From Polysphondylium violaceum (lineage: Eukaryota > Evosea > Eumycetozoa > Dictyosteliales > Dictyosteliaceae): a DNA stretch of 64,000 nt. Positions within the stretch are counted from its first letter, which is position 1. Each line of letters opens with the position of its first letter. The notes under the pieces were generated by a model, which made no database searches, had not been told where the DNA came from, and was given only the letters and a program-made list of their open reading frames with translations. The translations under genes were made by a program, and so were the position numbers. Shown here one piece after another: positions 44,431 through 57,002 of this stretch. The stretch covers positions 1-64,000 of the forward strand of contig AJWJ01000044.1 in assembly GCA_000277445.1 (NCBI GenBank). The letters run 5' to 3'.

Positions 44431-44999
44431 ATGTTCAAATTATCTATTACTTTTTCCTTTCTCTTACTTTTAATTGCCTCAATCTCTGCTCAAAATTCTC
44501 CAACAACTTGTTCTTATAACACTGGAGAATATGACTTTGATTTAACTCCATTTGCAAAGTATGTTGTTTATTGAAAATGTGTATTTAAAAAAATACAATT
44601 TATTAATAATCTATTTATTATCTCTATAGTCAATCATATGATTTATTCCTCCAAGGATCAGGTACCTTTTATTTCAATGTGTGTGGTGCCAATAATTATT
44701 GTTCTCAAGGAATGGGATATGAGGTATCTGCTTGCTTAAATCCAACTTCTGGTGCACTTATCAATGTTGGTGAACCTCAAACATCTACTTTTTCACTTTT
44801 AAATACAGAAAATGCTTTTGGTGTAATAGTGAGCTCCATTTCATCAGAAAAATGTACACAAGGCACCGGTAACATGGCTTCCAATATCTTTTTACTTTGT
44901 AAACCAGGTGTCCCCAATGTCATGGCTGTTGCCGCCCAAGAAACCAATCCATGCCTATATGAGCTTTTTATGATTGGTGCTGCTGCTTGCCCAAAATAA
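44431..44999 (+). CDS. secreted MRH-like protein, cluster gene 4
   Basis: Exons 44431-44558 and 44630-44999 (intron 71 nt, GTATGT..CTATAG) give 165 residues. Signal peptide FKLSITFSFLLLLIASISAQ. Domain points are TTCSYNTGEYDFDLTPFA, FYFNVCGANNYCSQGMGYEV, SACLNP, ALINVGEPQTSTFSLLN and NPCLYELFMIGAAACPK. It shares FYFNVCG, GYEVSAC and NPCLYELF with gene 3, so these two are the youngest pair in the cluster by eye. Its upstream inverted repeat is unique among the four. Confidence 0.75.
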
Positions 45000-45233
45000 A
45001 CTAACAGTTTAAACAACATCTACATTATCTTGTTTTTATTATAAGTTTTTACCCCATTTTTAGAAAAACAATTCATTCTTTGAATTTTATTCTTTGCAAA
45101 AAATTCTGTAAAAAAAAAAGGTGAAAAAATTGTTTTTTTTTTTTTTAATTATATCTTTTTTTTGCAAATATCAAACACATCAGGAAACTACTAGCAAAGA
45201 CAAAATGCACACTATAGATATATATGAGTAATA

Positions 45234-48020
45234 ATGAACAGCAACAATCAACATAAACAACAGCTATTTCTTTCTATATGGGGCAACAAGTCCATTAGAA
45301 GAGAGGTCTTGCGCGCTATCAAAATAATCAATCGAGAGAGACGGGACCAACTGATACATCTGGTCAACAGCGGCACATACACCTATTATGGCGGCACGGG
45401 TATTAATCCCCAGAGCCTGCTGAGCACCCACAAGAGGGCGGTCACGGTAAACCCTTCGCTGTACATCCAGCACTACGACAACATCCACTCGGTCAGCTGG
45501 ATGCTGCAACACAACCATTTTGGCCTGTTGAAGGAAAAGCTCCAGCAGGGACAATACCTGTCGTTTGATTACATGTCGGGATACATCATCACCTCAAAAT
45601 TGGGCACACCCGAGCGAATAGATTTGTTTCGTTTGCTGTACAGCAAGTATCACGGGAAAGATAACTTCGACATTACCGTCTTTCAATCGGCCATGACAAA
45701 TCAAAAGGTCGAGATCATATCCGTGTTGCTCGAGTACAACCAGCTCCGAGAGCTCTTTGGCAACAATAATAACCCCAATCACCGTGCTCTCGACATCACA
45801 CTCCACACCAAAGACAGACAAATACTTGATCTTGTGCTCCAGAATGGATTGGGCAAGAATCCCATGGACATATCGCCCTCATTCATCATTAAGAATTGCA
45901 TTGGCGAATTCCACGATCCTAGTTACGATTTCTTGAAATATGTTCTCTCCCTCTCCGAGTCCAACACCGCCAACAACAACGGTGATCTATATCGATTACC
46001 ATTCAAATACTCTGATCTTCGTATACCAAATGAAAAGAAACAGTTTGAAACGGTCACCATTGCCGACTTGTTTGAAACCATTGACTTTGATCTGATGGTG
46101 ATGCTTGTCTCCAAGAAATGGATCTACTTTTCCACCAGTTATTTCCACAATTGTGTGTCCAATAGTTTGGCCAAGAGATACTCTGACTGCAGCTGTGCAG
46201 ACATGTACAACTATATGAAAAAGATATTGTATTTAACAATCTATAATCTCACATTAAAGAAATCAGATATCATCCACTTTACAAACATGTCGAATCAATT
46301 GGAGCGACTATATGGCAGTGGTAGCAGTGAAAATCAATTATCTGTGTTAGTCCATTACTATATCAACAACTTTATTCTCTACCCCAACACACCACTACCA
46401 CCCTACCTGATTGTCCAAGAACTGTTTAGGTACTCGATGTTTATAGAAAACACTGATGAATTGTTGAAATACAACAGCAAGATTGGAGGCAACTATGGAT
46501 ACTTTGATCAAGATTTCATCATCTCTCAACTGTTTGATCATTCCCTCTGCAATGCCAGTATCTATTATCTCAAAAGCATGTCCACATTACTCAAAGAAGG
46601 CGTTCCTACGAAAAAGATATCCAATATATCACATGACTTTGAATCATTTAAAAACTGTAAACTAGATTTTGACAAACAAAAGCAGTACTTGGAGTTTTTG
46701 GTAAGAATGGCCATCAACTTTCCAACATGGGACTTCCAATTAAATAATATATTCTTGTCGTTGAATTACTTGGCCATTGATAAGCAAGAAAAGAGCCAGT
46801 TGATATTGTTTCTCTATGACTTGTTTGTGCAGTTCAATATATACCAACACACAACCTATTCCATGGCGACCAGTGAAACTATTGTTGTTGGGATATCCAA
46901 AGGATGGCTCGAGTTTATTGAATTTATTTTGGATCCAGAGCGTATAGACAACTTTGAACTGCCCGTCGATATGTATAATTTGGCGATTTCCCATCATAAC
47001 CAAGAGATGGTCGAGTTGTTTCTCAGCAAATCAATACCAATCTCAAACAATGCCTTGGACACTGCAGTAGAGATGGGCAATTTATCTATCATCAAACTAT
47101 TAAACAACGAGGGCAAAACCCCAATCAAGGCATTGTCTTATTTGAAAGCTGCCGATAACTTGGACTTGGATGTGCTCGAGTACCTCATTGACAATAGAAC
47201 TGAGCGTGTGCCCGACTTGATTGCCAAGTGTGTGCACTTGGACTCTAGTGTCCTGGATCTACTCTCCAAGAAATCTTTCTTTTTCTCGACTGGCAGATTT
47301 GGTGATCCCCAAATCATCGAGAGCCATCGTAACGCTGTTGGTGGCAAAATAGAAACCTCCTTTTTGGCCGATTTTGACAATCTCCGTTCCAAGCAATTTT
47401 ACCAGATCGCCTGTCACGATGTAGAGTTGGATCTCTCGGGAGAGAGCGGCGAGCGCGAGATTGTGCATCCCAATTTCATAAAGTTTGTCGAACACATATC
47501 CAAGATTGGTGATCTCTACATAATCAACTGTATATTTAAATCTGCCAAGCCATACTATGACGCCCATCCAGAGCTCAAGAGAGAACACATGAAAAAGATA
47601 CTGTACCGTTCTTTGCTTCGTTCCAATTTCCACGTGATAAAGTATCTCAGAGAGCAAGGATTGATCGAACCCAATCTCATTGATTTCGTCACCCTTGCAG
47701 GGTCACACTTTAAGTCCATGGTGCTGAGACGACAAGATTTCCTCGAGTATCTCATCGATATGTTTGAGCAAGACTTTAAAAAAACACTGACCAAAATGGA
47801 AATATTCTCCATACTCAAGATGAGCTATTCCTCTGGATCCCACGCCATTTTTGTTTTCCTCTTGAAAAGATTCCCCCAATATGATCTCCTTCATGATTTG
47901 AAAAAAGAAACCATTCTCTGTCCAAATCCAAATATTGACAGTTTTATAAACAATTACCATAATCATTCCCCTTCCTCTTCTCTATCCAAGAGAAAGAATA
48001 TCTTTAAGATTAATAAATAA
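45234..48020 (+). CDS. large ankyrin-type repeat protein of unknown function
   Basis: A single exon of 928 residues. The N-terminus LFLSIWGNKSIRREVLRAIK recalls the F-box-like head of dictyostelid ankyrin proteins. The body is built of helix pairs with ankyrin-like spacing, clearest at YNLAISHHNQEMVELFLSKS, ALDTAVEMGNLSIIKLLNN and LDVLEYLID. The C-terminus is basic (SLSKRKNIFKINK). No enzymatic motif is visible. Ankyrin stacks usually bind proteins. It converges with the RCC1-ankyrin-TIR gene across 33 bp, so their transcripts probably overlap. I recognise no orthologue outside dictyostelids. Confidence 0.75.
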   Translation: MNSNNQHKQQLFLSIWGNKSIRREVLRAIKIINRERRDQLIHLVNSGTYTYYGGTGINPQSLLSTHKRAVTVNPSLYIQHYDNIHSVSWMLQHNHFGLLKEKLQQGQYLSFDYMSGYIITSKLGTPERIDLFRLLYSKYHGKDNFDITVFQSAMTNQKVEIISVLLEYNQLRELFGNNNNPNHRALDITLHTKDRQILDLVLQNGLGKNPMDISPSFIIKNCIGEFHDPSYDFLKYVLSLSESNTANNNGDLYRLPFKYSDLRIPNEKKQFETVTIADLFETIDFDLMVMLVSKKWIYFSTSYFHNCVSNSLAKRYSDCSCADMYNYMKKILYLTIYNLTLKKSDIIHFTNMSNQLERLYGSGSSENQLSVLVHYYINNFILYPNTPLPPYLIVQELFRYSMFIENTDELLKYNSKIGGNYGYFDQDFIISQLFDHSLCNASIYYLKSMSTLLKEGVPTKKISNISHDFESFKNCKLDFDKQKQYLEFLVRMAINFPTWDFQLNNIFLSLNYLAIDKQEKSQLILFLYDLFVQFNIYQHTTYSMATSETIVVGISKGWLEFIEFILDPERIDNFELPVDMYNLAISHHNQEMVELFLSKSIPISNNALDTAVEMGNLSIIKLLNNEGKTPIKALSYLKAADNLDLDVLEYLIDNRTERVPDLIAKCVHLDSSVLDLLSKKSFFFSTGRFGDPQIIESHRNAVGGKIETSFLADFDNLRSKQFYQIACHDVELDLSGESGEREIVHPNFIKFVEHISKIGDLYIINCIFKSAKPYYDAHPELKREHMKKILYRSLLRSNFHVIKYLREQGLIEPNLIDFVTLAGSHFKSMVLRRQDFLEYLIDMFEQDFKKTLTKMEIFSILKMSYSSGSHAIFVFLLKRFPQYDLLHDLKKETILCPNPNIDSFINNYHNHSPSSSLSKRKNIFKINK

Positions 48021-48053
48021 TAAGATAATATTGTACAGTAACTATTTATATAT

Positions 48054-50537
48054 TTATTTATTCTTTAATTGAAACAGTAAAGTTGAGCATTCAATTTGTT
48101 TATAATATAATTGAATTAAGAGTAAAATTTGATTGAAACCCATTTCATTGTACTGGATCTTGGGTGAGTTGGCAAAAGAGTAACGGAATGCTTCATCGAC
48201 TTTACGATCGGCATAGTAGATGGGGATCACTGGTTTGTTTCTATTCTCTGCAAGACTGACTTCGTCTTTGATGAGTGGAGAAAACTCCGCATTGGTGACC
48301 AACAAGAGCACAACCCAGCTCGAAAGAATACCTTTTTCACGAGGTGTAACTGAAATATTATGACGAGAGAGAAACTCTGTCAATTGAGTAAATTGGCCGA
48401 GTTTGGTGGGATCGCAACTAATAAAAACAGATTTTTGGTCACTAACTGTCACCACCTCGGTATCGGGCTTATTGTCAGAATCTTCTTGATCGTCGTCGTC
48501 AGAGCCGGTGCTGTTGATCATATTATACACACCCTCAAACAAAACACTCAGCGAATCTTTGTAGATGTCAGAAGAGGAGAAATCTACCAATTGGGAACGA
48601 TATATACACGATTCCAGTGTTGGGTCTGTGATGGCCAATTTTTCGGCCCAAATGGAAATCATAGGACCTTTGGAGGCAAAATCTAGTAAAAATGCAGTCA
48701 TGTATCTGTTTGACAAAGATTCACGAGAGACAAAAAAGATGTAGCACAAGCAGTTTCTATCTTCGTTGTCTTTGGAAGAGATTAAAACACAGTTTAAAAA
48801 ACTCTCTTCAAACGAAGCTTGGATCTTGGCTGCCAAATTGTAAAAAGAAGGACTATAGATAATACCAATGTCATGGAGTCTAAATTTCTTTTTAATAGCA
48901 AAGGCTTGGGGCTTCTCTGCCAAAAGGTCAAGGGCAAGTTGTTTATCGTTGTTTCTAATCTTGTCATCGGCTTTGAGCCCGAGGGCCAATTCCAAGTCTT
49001 CAATCATGTTGTTTCTGGCATAATAGTGGAGACATGTGTCACCATTCTTTAGTTGATAGTTGATGTCGACCTTGGCTCTGTTGGTGTGGTATTGCAAGAT
49101 CTTTGCATAGTAAAAGAAGGGTGGGATCTGTTCATCGTTGAGATAGTTGGCTGCTAAATCAGTGGCACTAAACCACGAGCTAAGCGATGAAAAGAATAGG
49201 TGAGTTCTTTGTTTACAGAGGATGTGGAAGATGCTGTCTTGATTGTGGTTTCTAAATGTATCGATGGTCGATGATTTGTTGAGCTTAAGAGTGTTCATGA
49301 GGGTGGTGGCCTGTTCAAAGTAGTTTAGTTTGATCATTTGGCAAAACAATTGATAAGGATCGTTGTAGAGAATGGCAGAATGATAGGAGCCACAAGACAC
49401 CATGGTGGGGGTACCAACGATTCTTTTCAATGGATTCATCAATATAGTGTCATCGTTGTTTTCGTAACCTGTTTGACCGTATCTTCCCCAGCCAAAAGAC
49501 CAAACCTCGCCATTGAGCTTCTTGCAAATCATGTGACGACCGCAATCTGATGAAAGTGATAATGTATCGACGTCTTCAAAGTAACGTTTGGGGGATGTAG
49601 ATGAATACTCTTTGACAAATGTGCCCCAGATGTATAGAGCATTGTTGTCGGTGTGGTTTGCAATACCGGCGGTAAACATACCACCGCATTTTACAAACTT
49701 GAATCTGGCGCCAATGTTTTTAAACTTTACCAAAAATGGAGTGGACTTGTGCAAAAGACCTTCACCCAATTGATAGTCTTCGTTGCAGCCCCATGTGTAA
49801 AGCTCTCCACTCTCGTTGACGGCGCCCATGTGACGATCACCGATACTAAAGCTGATGACCTTGTTGCCTGCATGGAAAAAGGTGAGGTTCTCGGGATGGT
49901 TGAGGTTGTTTTGGTGGCCAACACCAAGTTGACCGTATTTGTTGTATCCCCATGTCTTTACACTGCCATCCTTCATCACAGCTGCAGAGCTTGCGCCACC
50001 AGCATACACACTCTGTGCGCCCGTCAACACTCTGATGGGAGTCCATATGGATGTGAATGAAGAATTTCCAATTCTGCCAAAACTACCAGAACCCCAACAA
50101 TAGACATCGCCATAGATCGTCTTTGCAATGGTATGTTCATTTCCACATTGTAAATCTGAAAACTTTATATTTTGACCTGCATAAACAATTCTTGGTATTT
50201 TCTGATCGGCAGCCGTGCCCAAACCCAATTTACCAAAAGATCCATTACCAAATGTGTAAATCTCACCACCTGCAATAAAACCTGTATGTGACACACCACA
50301 CGAAACCAATTCAACATCTTCGTAATCTTGAATCAATGTTGGATCGCATGTATAATTATCTCTTTTTTTTTTTGTTTTAAAAATCAAAATTAAAATCAAT
50401 TCTAAATCTAAATCTCAAATATATATCTATATCTAAATCTAATCTACCTACTGATCATAAATAACTTCTTTACCCAACTCTACTCCAAGTTGACCATGTG
50501 AATTCTTTCCAAAAACAAATAAACGCCCTAAATTCAT
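48054..50537 (-). CDS. RCC1-repeat, ankyrin and tandem TIR-like domain protein
   Basis: Exons 50452-50537 and 48054-50361 (intron 90 nt, GTAGGT..AAAG) give 797 residues. The first exon adds the first of seven RCC1 blades: LFVFGKNSHGQLGVE, YTFGNGSFGKLG, YCWGSGSFGRIG, KTWGYNKYGQLG, YTWGCNEDYQLG, YIWGTFVK and WSFGWGRYGQTG. An ankyrin-like piece (LKNGDTCLHYYARNNMIEDL) follows at about 455-520. Two TIR-like domains end the protein: one at about 526-645 (IGIIYSPSF, CYIFFVSRESLS, ISIWAEK) and one at about 672-785 (SVFISCDPTKLGQF, SSWVVLLLVTNAEFSP, VIPIYYADRK). In the second, the Glu of SPLIKDEVSLA (about 729) sits where NADase TIRs have their catalytic glutamate. The first lacks it. The acceptor follows oligo-A rather than pyrimidines, so that splice is less certain. 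Confidence 0.8.
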
Positions 50538-50675
50538 TTTATTATATTACTGTGATGGTTTAATGATGTTGTTGGCTATGTCTGTTTGTTTTAATCGCAA
50601 GATGATCTTTGATTTAATATTGTGGGGTTTGTTTATTGATCGATCAAACAAAGACGGATGTGTCTGTTTGTGTGT

Positions 50676-50698
50676 GGGGCGGGGTGTGGGTGGGTGGG
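50676..50698 (+). other. G-quadruplex-forming motif
   Basis: Five G-runs of three or four bases separated by loops of 1, 3, 1 and 1 nt, about 140 bp upstream of the RCC1-TIR start codon. G-runs this dense are rare in such AT-rich spacer DNA. Confidence 0.7.
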
Positions 50699-52336
50699 TA
50701 TGAATGATTTAAAAATACACTAAAAATATTTCAATCAACAATCATAAATGTACTATTATTGTGTTTAATAACATATGTTTAGGCACACAACACACTTTTA
50801 TCTATCTAGGATTGTGTTCTCATTCAGAAAATGAGAAAAATATCAAAAAATAGATCCAAAAATTCAGATTTTTTTTTCTTTTTTATTTTTGTTTTTTTCA
50901 GCCGTTGTGATGCTCTTTTTCCCTCACACACAATAATCACATCTATTATTTCTGATGATCTATTACCTATACTCTAATTATAACATCAGTTTATCACTGT
51001 ACTATAGATTTAGATAAGCTTCTTTTATATTAAAGATAACCTTTTCATACCTATAACCACACCACATCATACATGAGCTAATAAAACAAAATAGCCACAA
51101 TTAACACACTGAATAACTGTTTGAAAAATCACTCATGTAAAGAGTTTGGGTGTATTGCTATTGTTGATTCCATCTGAATACTTTATTGTTTTTGCTCGCC
51201 TAGATTTTTTTAAGTATTTTTATTTTTTTTTTCATTTTCAGCAATTTACAAATCTAGGCCCAAGTTACAAATATTTGTGATCACCAAACTCACATAAAAA
51301 CTATGTGAGTGTTCCCCATTTCCACATGATGTCATGGAGCAAATCACTCTATTTTAAAATGTTTTGATATTTTATTTCCCATTTGTATGTATTTTCAACC
51401 CTGACGAATCCCAAAAAAGAATCTGATTTGTGGGCTAGGTGGTGATAATCATAACAATCATGATTAAAGATTTATACAATGTGTGTTGCTCACACCCATT
51501 CACACATTTCCCAAGCAGTAGATCCAAATAAATGAGTGTATTTTTTATAGATTTGAATGAAAATCCTCACCCAGTTTTACAATAAATCTAACAACACAAC
51601 ATGCACGCGCACTCACTCGCACACATATACACACATACCCATACAAATACATGCGCACCCAAATATTCCATGAAAATAAAGATATTATATTTATCTGTGT
51701 TGCCAATAAAAAAGGAAAACCACCAAAAAGGCATTGACATCAAAAATCTCTAAAAGTGATGATTGTCCCTAAATATAGGAATCTAAACAACGTATTATTA
51801 TTATTTTGTTAGTCTAAATTTAGAAATTTCAATCCTCTTGATTTATTAGCGGCGCTTGTAATCTTTCTCACACTATTAAATCAAAAAAATGCCACCCAAT
51901 GCGCCAAACTCTGCCCCACTTTCACACAAAATAATTGCTTTTTTTATGCAAAACAACAGGGATTTTTTCTCATATTGTTTTGTGATTGTCTTTATGTTTT
52001 TTTTTTTTCTTCTCTAAACCTTAAAGTTTTTTTTGCACCCACCCTGATTTCCATCATTATGGGGGGAGTCCCCAACAACCACACACGATCAAAGGGGGGA
52101 GATAATTTCAACCAAACAACAAAATAAGCTCACTTTATCTCAAATTTCTACTACAACTACTATTTACACCGTTTACACACACTACACATTGTTCTTCATT
52201 TCTCTCCTCTGTGCTGAATTTATTTTATTTTTTTAAAAAAGCACTAGAATTAGTAAAAAGTACACAAAACACTTTGCGCTCAAAGTGTAAATTAATTAAT
52301 GATTTTTTTCAATACTCTTTATTACAATCACCACAC

Positions 52337-52368
<32 letters not shown>

Positions 52369-52370
52369 TA

Positions 52371-52402
<32 letters not shown>
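52337..52402. repeat. (TAA)n trinucleotide repeat
   Basis: About 22 units of TAA/AAT with two short interruptions, in the gene-free region. In coding DNA of this genome the same repeat encodes polyasparagine. Confidence 0.9.
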
Positions 52403-52403
<1 letters not shown>

Positions 52404-54003
52404 TTGAGGATCTTTAAAACTTGTATTTCTCAACTTTGTATAATAGTGTTTTTTTAATTTCATTTTTACAAAAAAGAAATAGTGTATCATTAGTAAATCT
52501 TTAGCGCCATATATTAATAATAATAATAATTATCAAATCTTTTATGATTATATAATTATATATATATATATTTATTTATTTTCTTAGTATTGCGCGTTCT
52601 TTAAAGAAACGCTCAACTCTATTGAAATTACTGTATTTTTATTCATCGATCTCAATTAAACCAATCAATAGTTATTGCTACCAAAGTAAGTGTATTTCTA
52701 TTTTTTCATTTTCGTTTCAATTTTTTTAATTAATTTCATATTGTATGAATTCTTTATTTGGGGAATTATGATTACTATTCTACTGTTATGTATATCCGAT
52801 TCATTTGCTTTTTGTTTTTCATTCCTCCAACAATTTTTAAAAAACTTTATTTTTAAGATCAAAAGCGGGGTTCTGTAAAAAAATAAGAAAGAAATTTACT
52901 TCCTTCTCACTGTCCGAGTGTTGTGTGTGTGTGTGTGTATTTATTAACTATTATTATATTAATTAAAATTATTTATATAATACATAGTTTTTATATTTTT
53001 ATTTATATGATTGTGTATTTGTATAAAAGTGTGTTTATTCGATTCCTTTTCGCCCGCTCTACTCTAATACCAAGCACATGGAACGAGCTTAATTTCACGA
53101 GGAAATTCAGGAAAATGATAAAATGTCCCACATCTTATCCAATCTCCCCCCCACCCCACACTCACCCACATTTATATCTACATATATTTTGATACAAACA
53201 TACATACACATATACACACCAAATCAACTCGCATCCGTGCTTTATAATGTAATATACGAAAAAAGCAATGCTCCTTTATGTATTTAATATCAATCCCAGA
53301 GGATTCTTAGATTAAAATTTCTGAACTCTATCACTATCATTGGACATAAATTCTACAGTATTACTTTTTTGGCAGAGTTTGTTTATTAATCCAAAGACAC
53401 ACCAATTGGTATAGTGGAATCTATAAATTGTTAGATATTATCATGATATCAAAATGTTCGAACAACACCATAATTAATTCATGATCTTAGCTTAAAAGAT
53501 TCATTCTCATCTCCACACCCACAAATACGCCTATTCACACGCACACTCGCCACACTCACCTCCCCACCCCATTTTTGAAGACTAAATTTGTTTTGGTTTG
53601 AAAAAAAAAGTTTTTTTTTTTTATTTCCACTTTTCATTTTTTAAATATCTTTGTATTTCCACTTTTTATTTTTTTGGTGTTTACTCTCATTAGTTGTATG
53701 TTTTGTTTTTTTTTTTTCCTTGTTTTTTTTTGGAGAGAAAAGATTTATTAATTACACAAATCTTAATTAGATTTATTTTATTTTTATCTTTTTCACACAT
53801 ATCCTATCTTTTTCATTACTTGTACTAACTTTAATCTATTTTGAACAGTACAAAAGATTTTTTTTTTTTCCAAAAGTAGATAAATTATTCTTTGGAAATC
53901 ATTGTCCAACCTATTTTTCAACTTTTGGATTTTTAAATCTTGCCACCCTCCTACTCTCCATTAACATTATCAATCTCTCTATCACTTTTTATTTTGAACC
54001 AAG

Positions 54004-56923
54004 ATGATGTCAATTATAAATTCTTATCCAAATTTCCATCCAACAGAGAGGCGAGAATATAAATCAATACAATCTGAACATATTCAAGATTATGTAATTA
54101 AAATGGGTTTGCCAATGGTGATTTCAAATACAACACAAGATTGGAAAACTGAGATTTTCTCGCCGAATTGGATTAAGGAGCGGTATAGTAAAATTGAGAT
54201 CACTGTAAGAGTGGATGGAAATGCAAAGAATACTGAATATTGGACAGTTGGAAAATATATAGATTTTTTGAATAAAAGTAACAATAATGGCAATAATAAT
54301 AACACTAATATAAACACATATGGAAATTCAACAAATTTAAATAATAACAATGCCGGTACTCCAAACTCATCATTTTACTATCGGAAAGACATCCCTTGTC
54401 CCCCAGAGTGGAGTGATTATATACACAATAAAATTCATCCTTTTCTCAGGGAAAAAGGTGAGGGTGATTTGGTGTCTGATTTACCAAGTATTTTACAACC
54501 GAGTTCAACTCACATTGGTATTGATGGCAACGATTATTGGTCTCCAGCACATAGAGAGGTCACTGGTTCGGTAGGGTATAATTTAATGGTATATAATGGC
54601 GGCACAAGCAAGACATATTGGTTTTGTACAAGTTCCAAACACATTGAGGCTGCAGAGAAATTTTGGAAAGAAAAAAACAATGCCCCCATCGATAATGATT
54701 CAAAGCAAATATTCATTAGCTTGGAAGATATGTCAAAGGCCAGTTTCCCTATTTATATCATAGAACAAAGTGCAGGCGATTTGGTTGTTCTTCCCCCTGG
54801 TTGCATATACCAGTATGTAAATTGTGGTGGCCAAAGTTTAAAGCTCACATGGAATAGAATGAGTGTTGAGCATTTAGATCACTCCTTTAATTCAATCCTC
54901 CCTCTCTATAGAGCCATTAGAAAGAAACAACATTTTCCCATTAAATCAATGATCTACCATTCCCTGTTGAAAAAGACAATGTTGGCCGAAGAATACTTAA
55001 ACAATGCAACAACAAACATACTTATGGATGCCACCTTTATCAAAGATTTTTGTAAATTGGTTAATCTTTTTGATCAAGTCCTCTGGTCAGAGAGAATCGA
55101 TGTCTCTGTAATGGAAGAGCAAAGAAAGAGTAGCGAAGAAAACGTCACAAACTATGGAGAATCTCCTCACAAAAAGCTGTGTTTTTTTTGTAATGGATTT
55201 ATATTTAATAGAAGCTATGAATGCAATGATTGTCATAATGATAAAAACTCCAGCACATCATCCAACAATCAATCATCATTATCAAACTCATCTTCATCAA
55301 CTAAAAACCAATCAAATTCTAATCTAGTTTGTCTTTCTTGTATCGCCGAGGGTTTATGTAAACATAAAAACCAATCCCTGAAACAACACATGTCATTCAA
55401 CGATCTTGACCAAACACTAGAAAAATCTCAAAGAGTGGTCAGACAATTGGGAAATTGGTTCAACAACAACAATGAACCTGGCATCGACATTGAAACATTA
55501 ATTAAACCAAATATATCACCAAATGATGTATCTCATGGTACCATTGCATTTAATCAAGTGATTCTATTCCAAGAGGACCAAAAAGCAACATGTCATCAAT
55601 GTAAATTGGCCAGATTCCGAAACAAGATTGCATATTGTCATAATGAAGTTGATGATAAATGCAAAAAGAGAAAAAGTAGAAAGCAAACTTGTCAAAAAAA
55701 GTTTTGTTCTCAGTGTCTATGGAATAGATATCAAGTTCAACTAGTCAACTGTCTTTCTCAAAAGAATTGGAGTTGCCTATTTTGCTTAAACAAATGTAAC
55801 TGCTCGGCATGTAATAGAAAACGATCTGGTGATACCACAAGTAATGGAAATAGTCGCGACAACAGTTTTGATCAAACTATTAGTCCTGGAGCCAACTTGG
55901 GCGGAAATGTGTTGTCAGAGATGAGATCCTCTTCAAGCTCTGTCAATCCATTGAGTAGTTCATATAATAGTGCAATTGCATACTATCCATCTGGTACGGT
56001 TGTTTATCAACCACATATGAATGCTCAGCAGTATTACATGAACCCTCAACCCCAATTATCTAAAAGCTATAATCAGCTTCTAGTTGATCAACATAATTTT
56101 AGTGCTCTAACTCCACACAACTCTGGTATATTTACTGCTATGGACCATGCTAAATACCAGCTCTATTTTCAACAAGGGATTTCCAATTTACCTCAATCTG
56201 CATCCAGTTCTCCTCCAAGAGAGTTTTATCAACAACATCACCATCAACAACAACAGCAAATATATAGTCCTCCAATTTACCAATATCCACCTCAAATAAT
56301 TCAGTCACATCAACAACTACCTATTCAAATTCAATCACATCATCAACAACCACAACCACAACCACAAGCCATCTATCCATATCCTCAACAACAAATATAT
56401 TCAGAATGTACTACACCTCTAACTACCTCCGCTGCGATAACATTCCCCTTACATAACAACAACCAATTTGTAAATAATAATGTACATATTCCTCAAGAAG
56501 AACAACCGATTTTTTTCCAACAACCACAACAGCAACAACAACAATTACTTTTACAACCACCACCACAACAGCATCATCAACACCAACAATATCAACAACA
56601 TTTTTATTCTAGTAATACAAATAATCAAAACATCGATAACGATGATTATACATTTGATCAATCAAAAAAAAGAAAAGTAGAGCCCAATAGCGATTCCACT
56701 GACTCGCTTCAATGCATATCTCCCAATAGCTCTTCGACATTTTCATCATCTCCAAATATGAGTTCCCCAGAATACTCTAATAGCACTAATATTATTAACA
56801 ATGGCAGTAATCATAATAATAATAATAGTATGGATGCCATTACTCAATTTAATGAAAATTCAATGTCCATTTCTCAAGATGATGTATCAAGTAAAAATAA
56901 TAATATAAATAATACTAATAACC

Positions 56924-57002
<79 letters not shown>

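Larger units (their letters stand above)
50538..54003. promoter_or_regulatory. 3.5 kb gene-free region between divergent RCC1-TIR and JmjC genes
   Basis: Dense oligo-T and oligo-A runs, CA-rich stretches (51600-51660, 53150-53225), a (TAA)n block (52337-52402), a (GT)n block (52922-52938), G-rich runs and no long reading frame in either strand. A strong donor-like GTAAGTG at about 52685 could start a 5' UTR intron for the JmjC gene, whose ATG directly follows an AG at 54002-54003; this is speculative. Confidence 0.4.
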
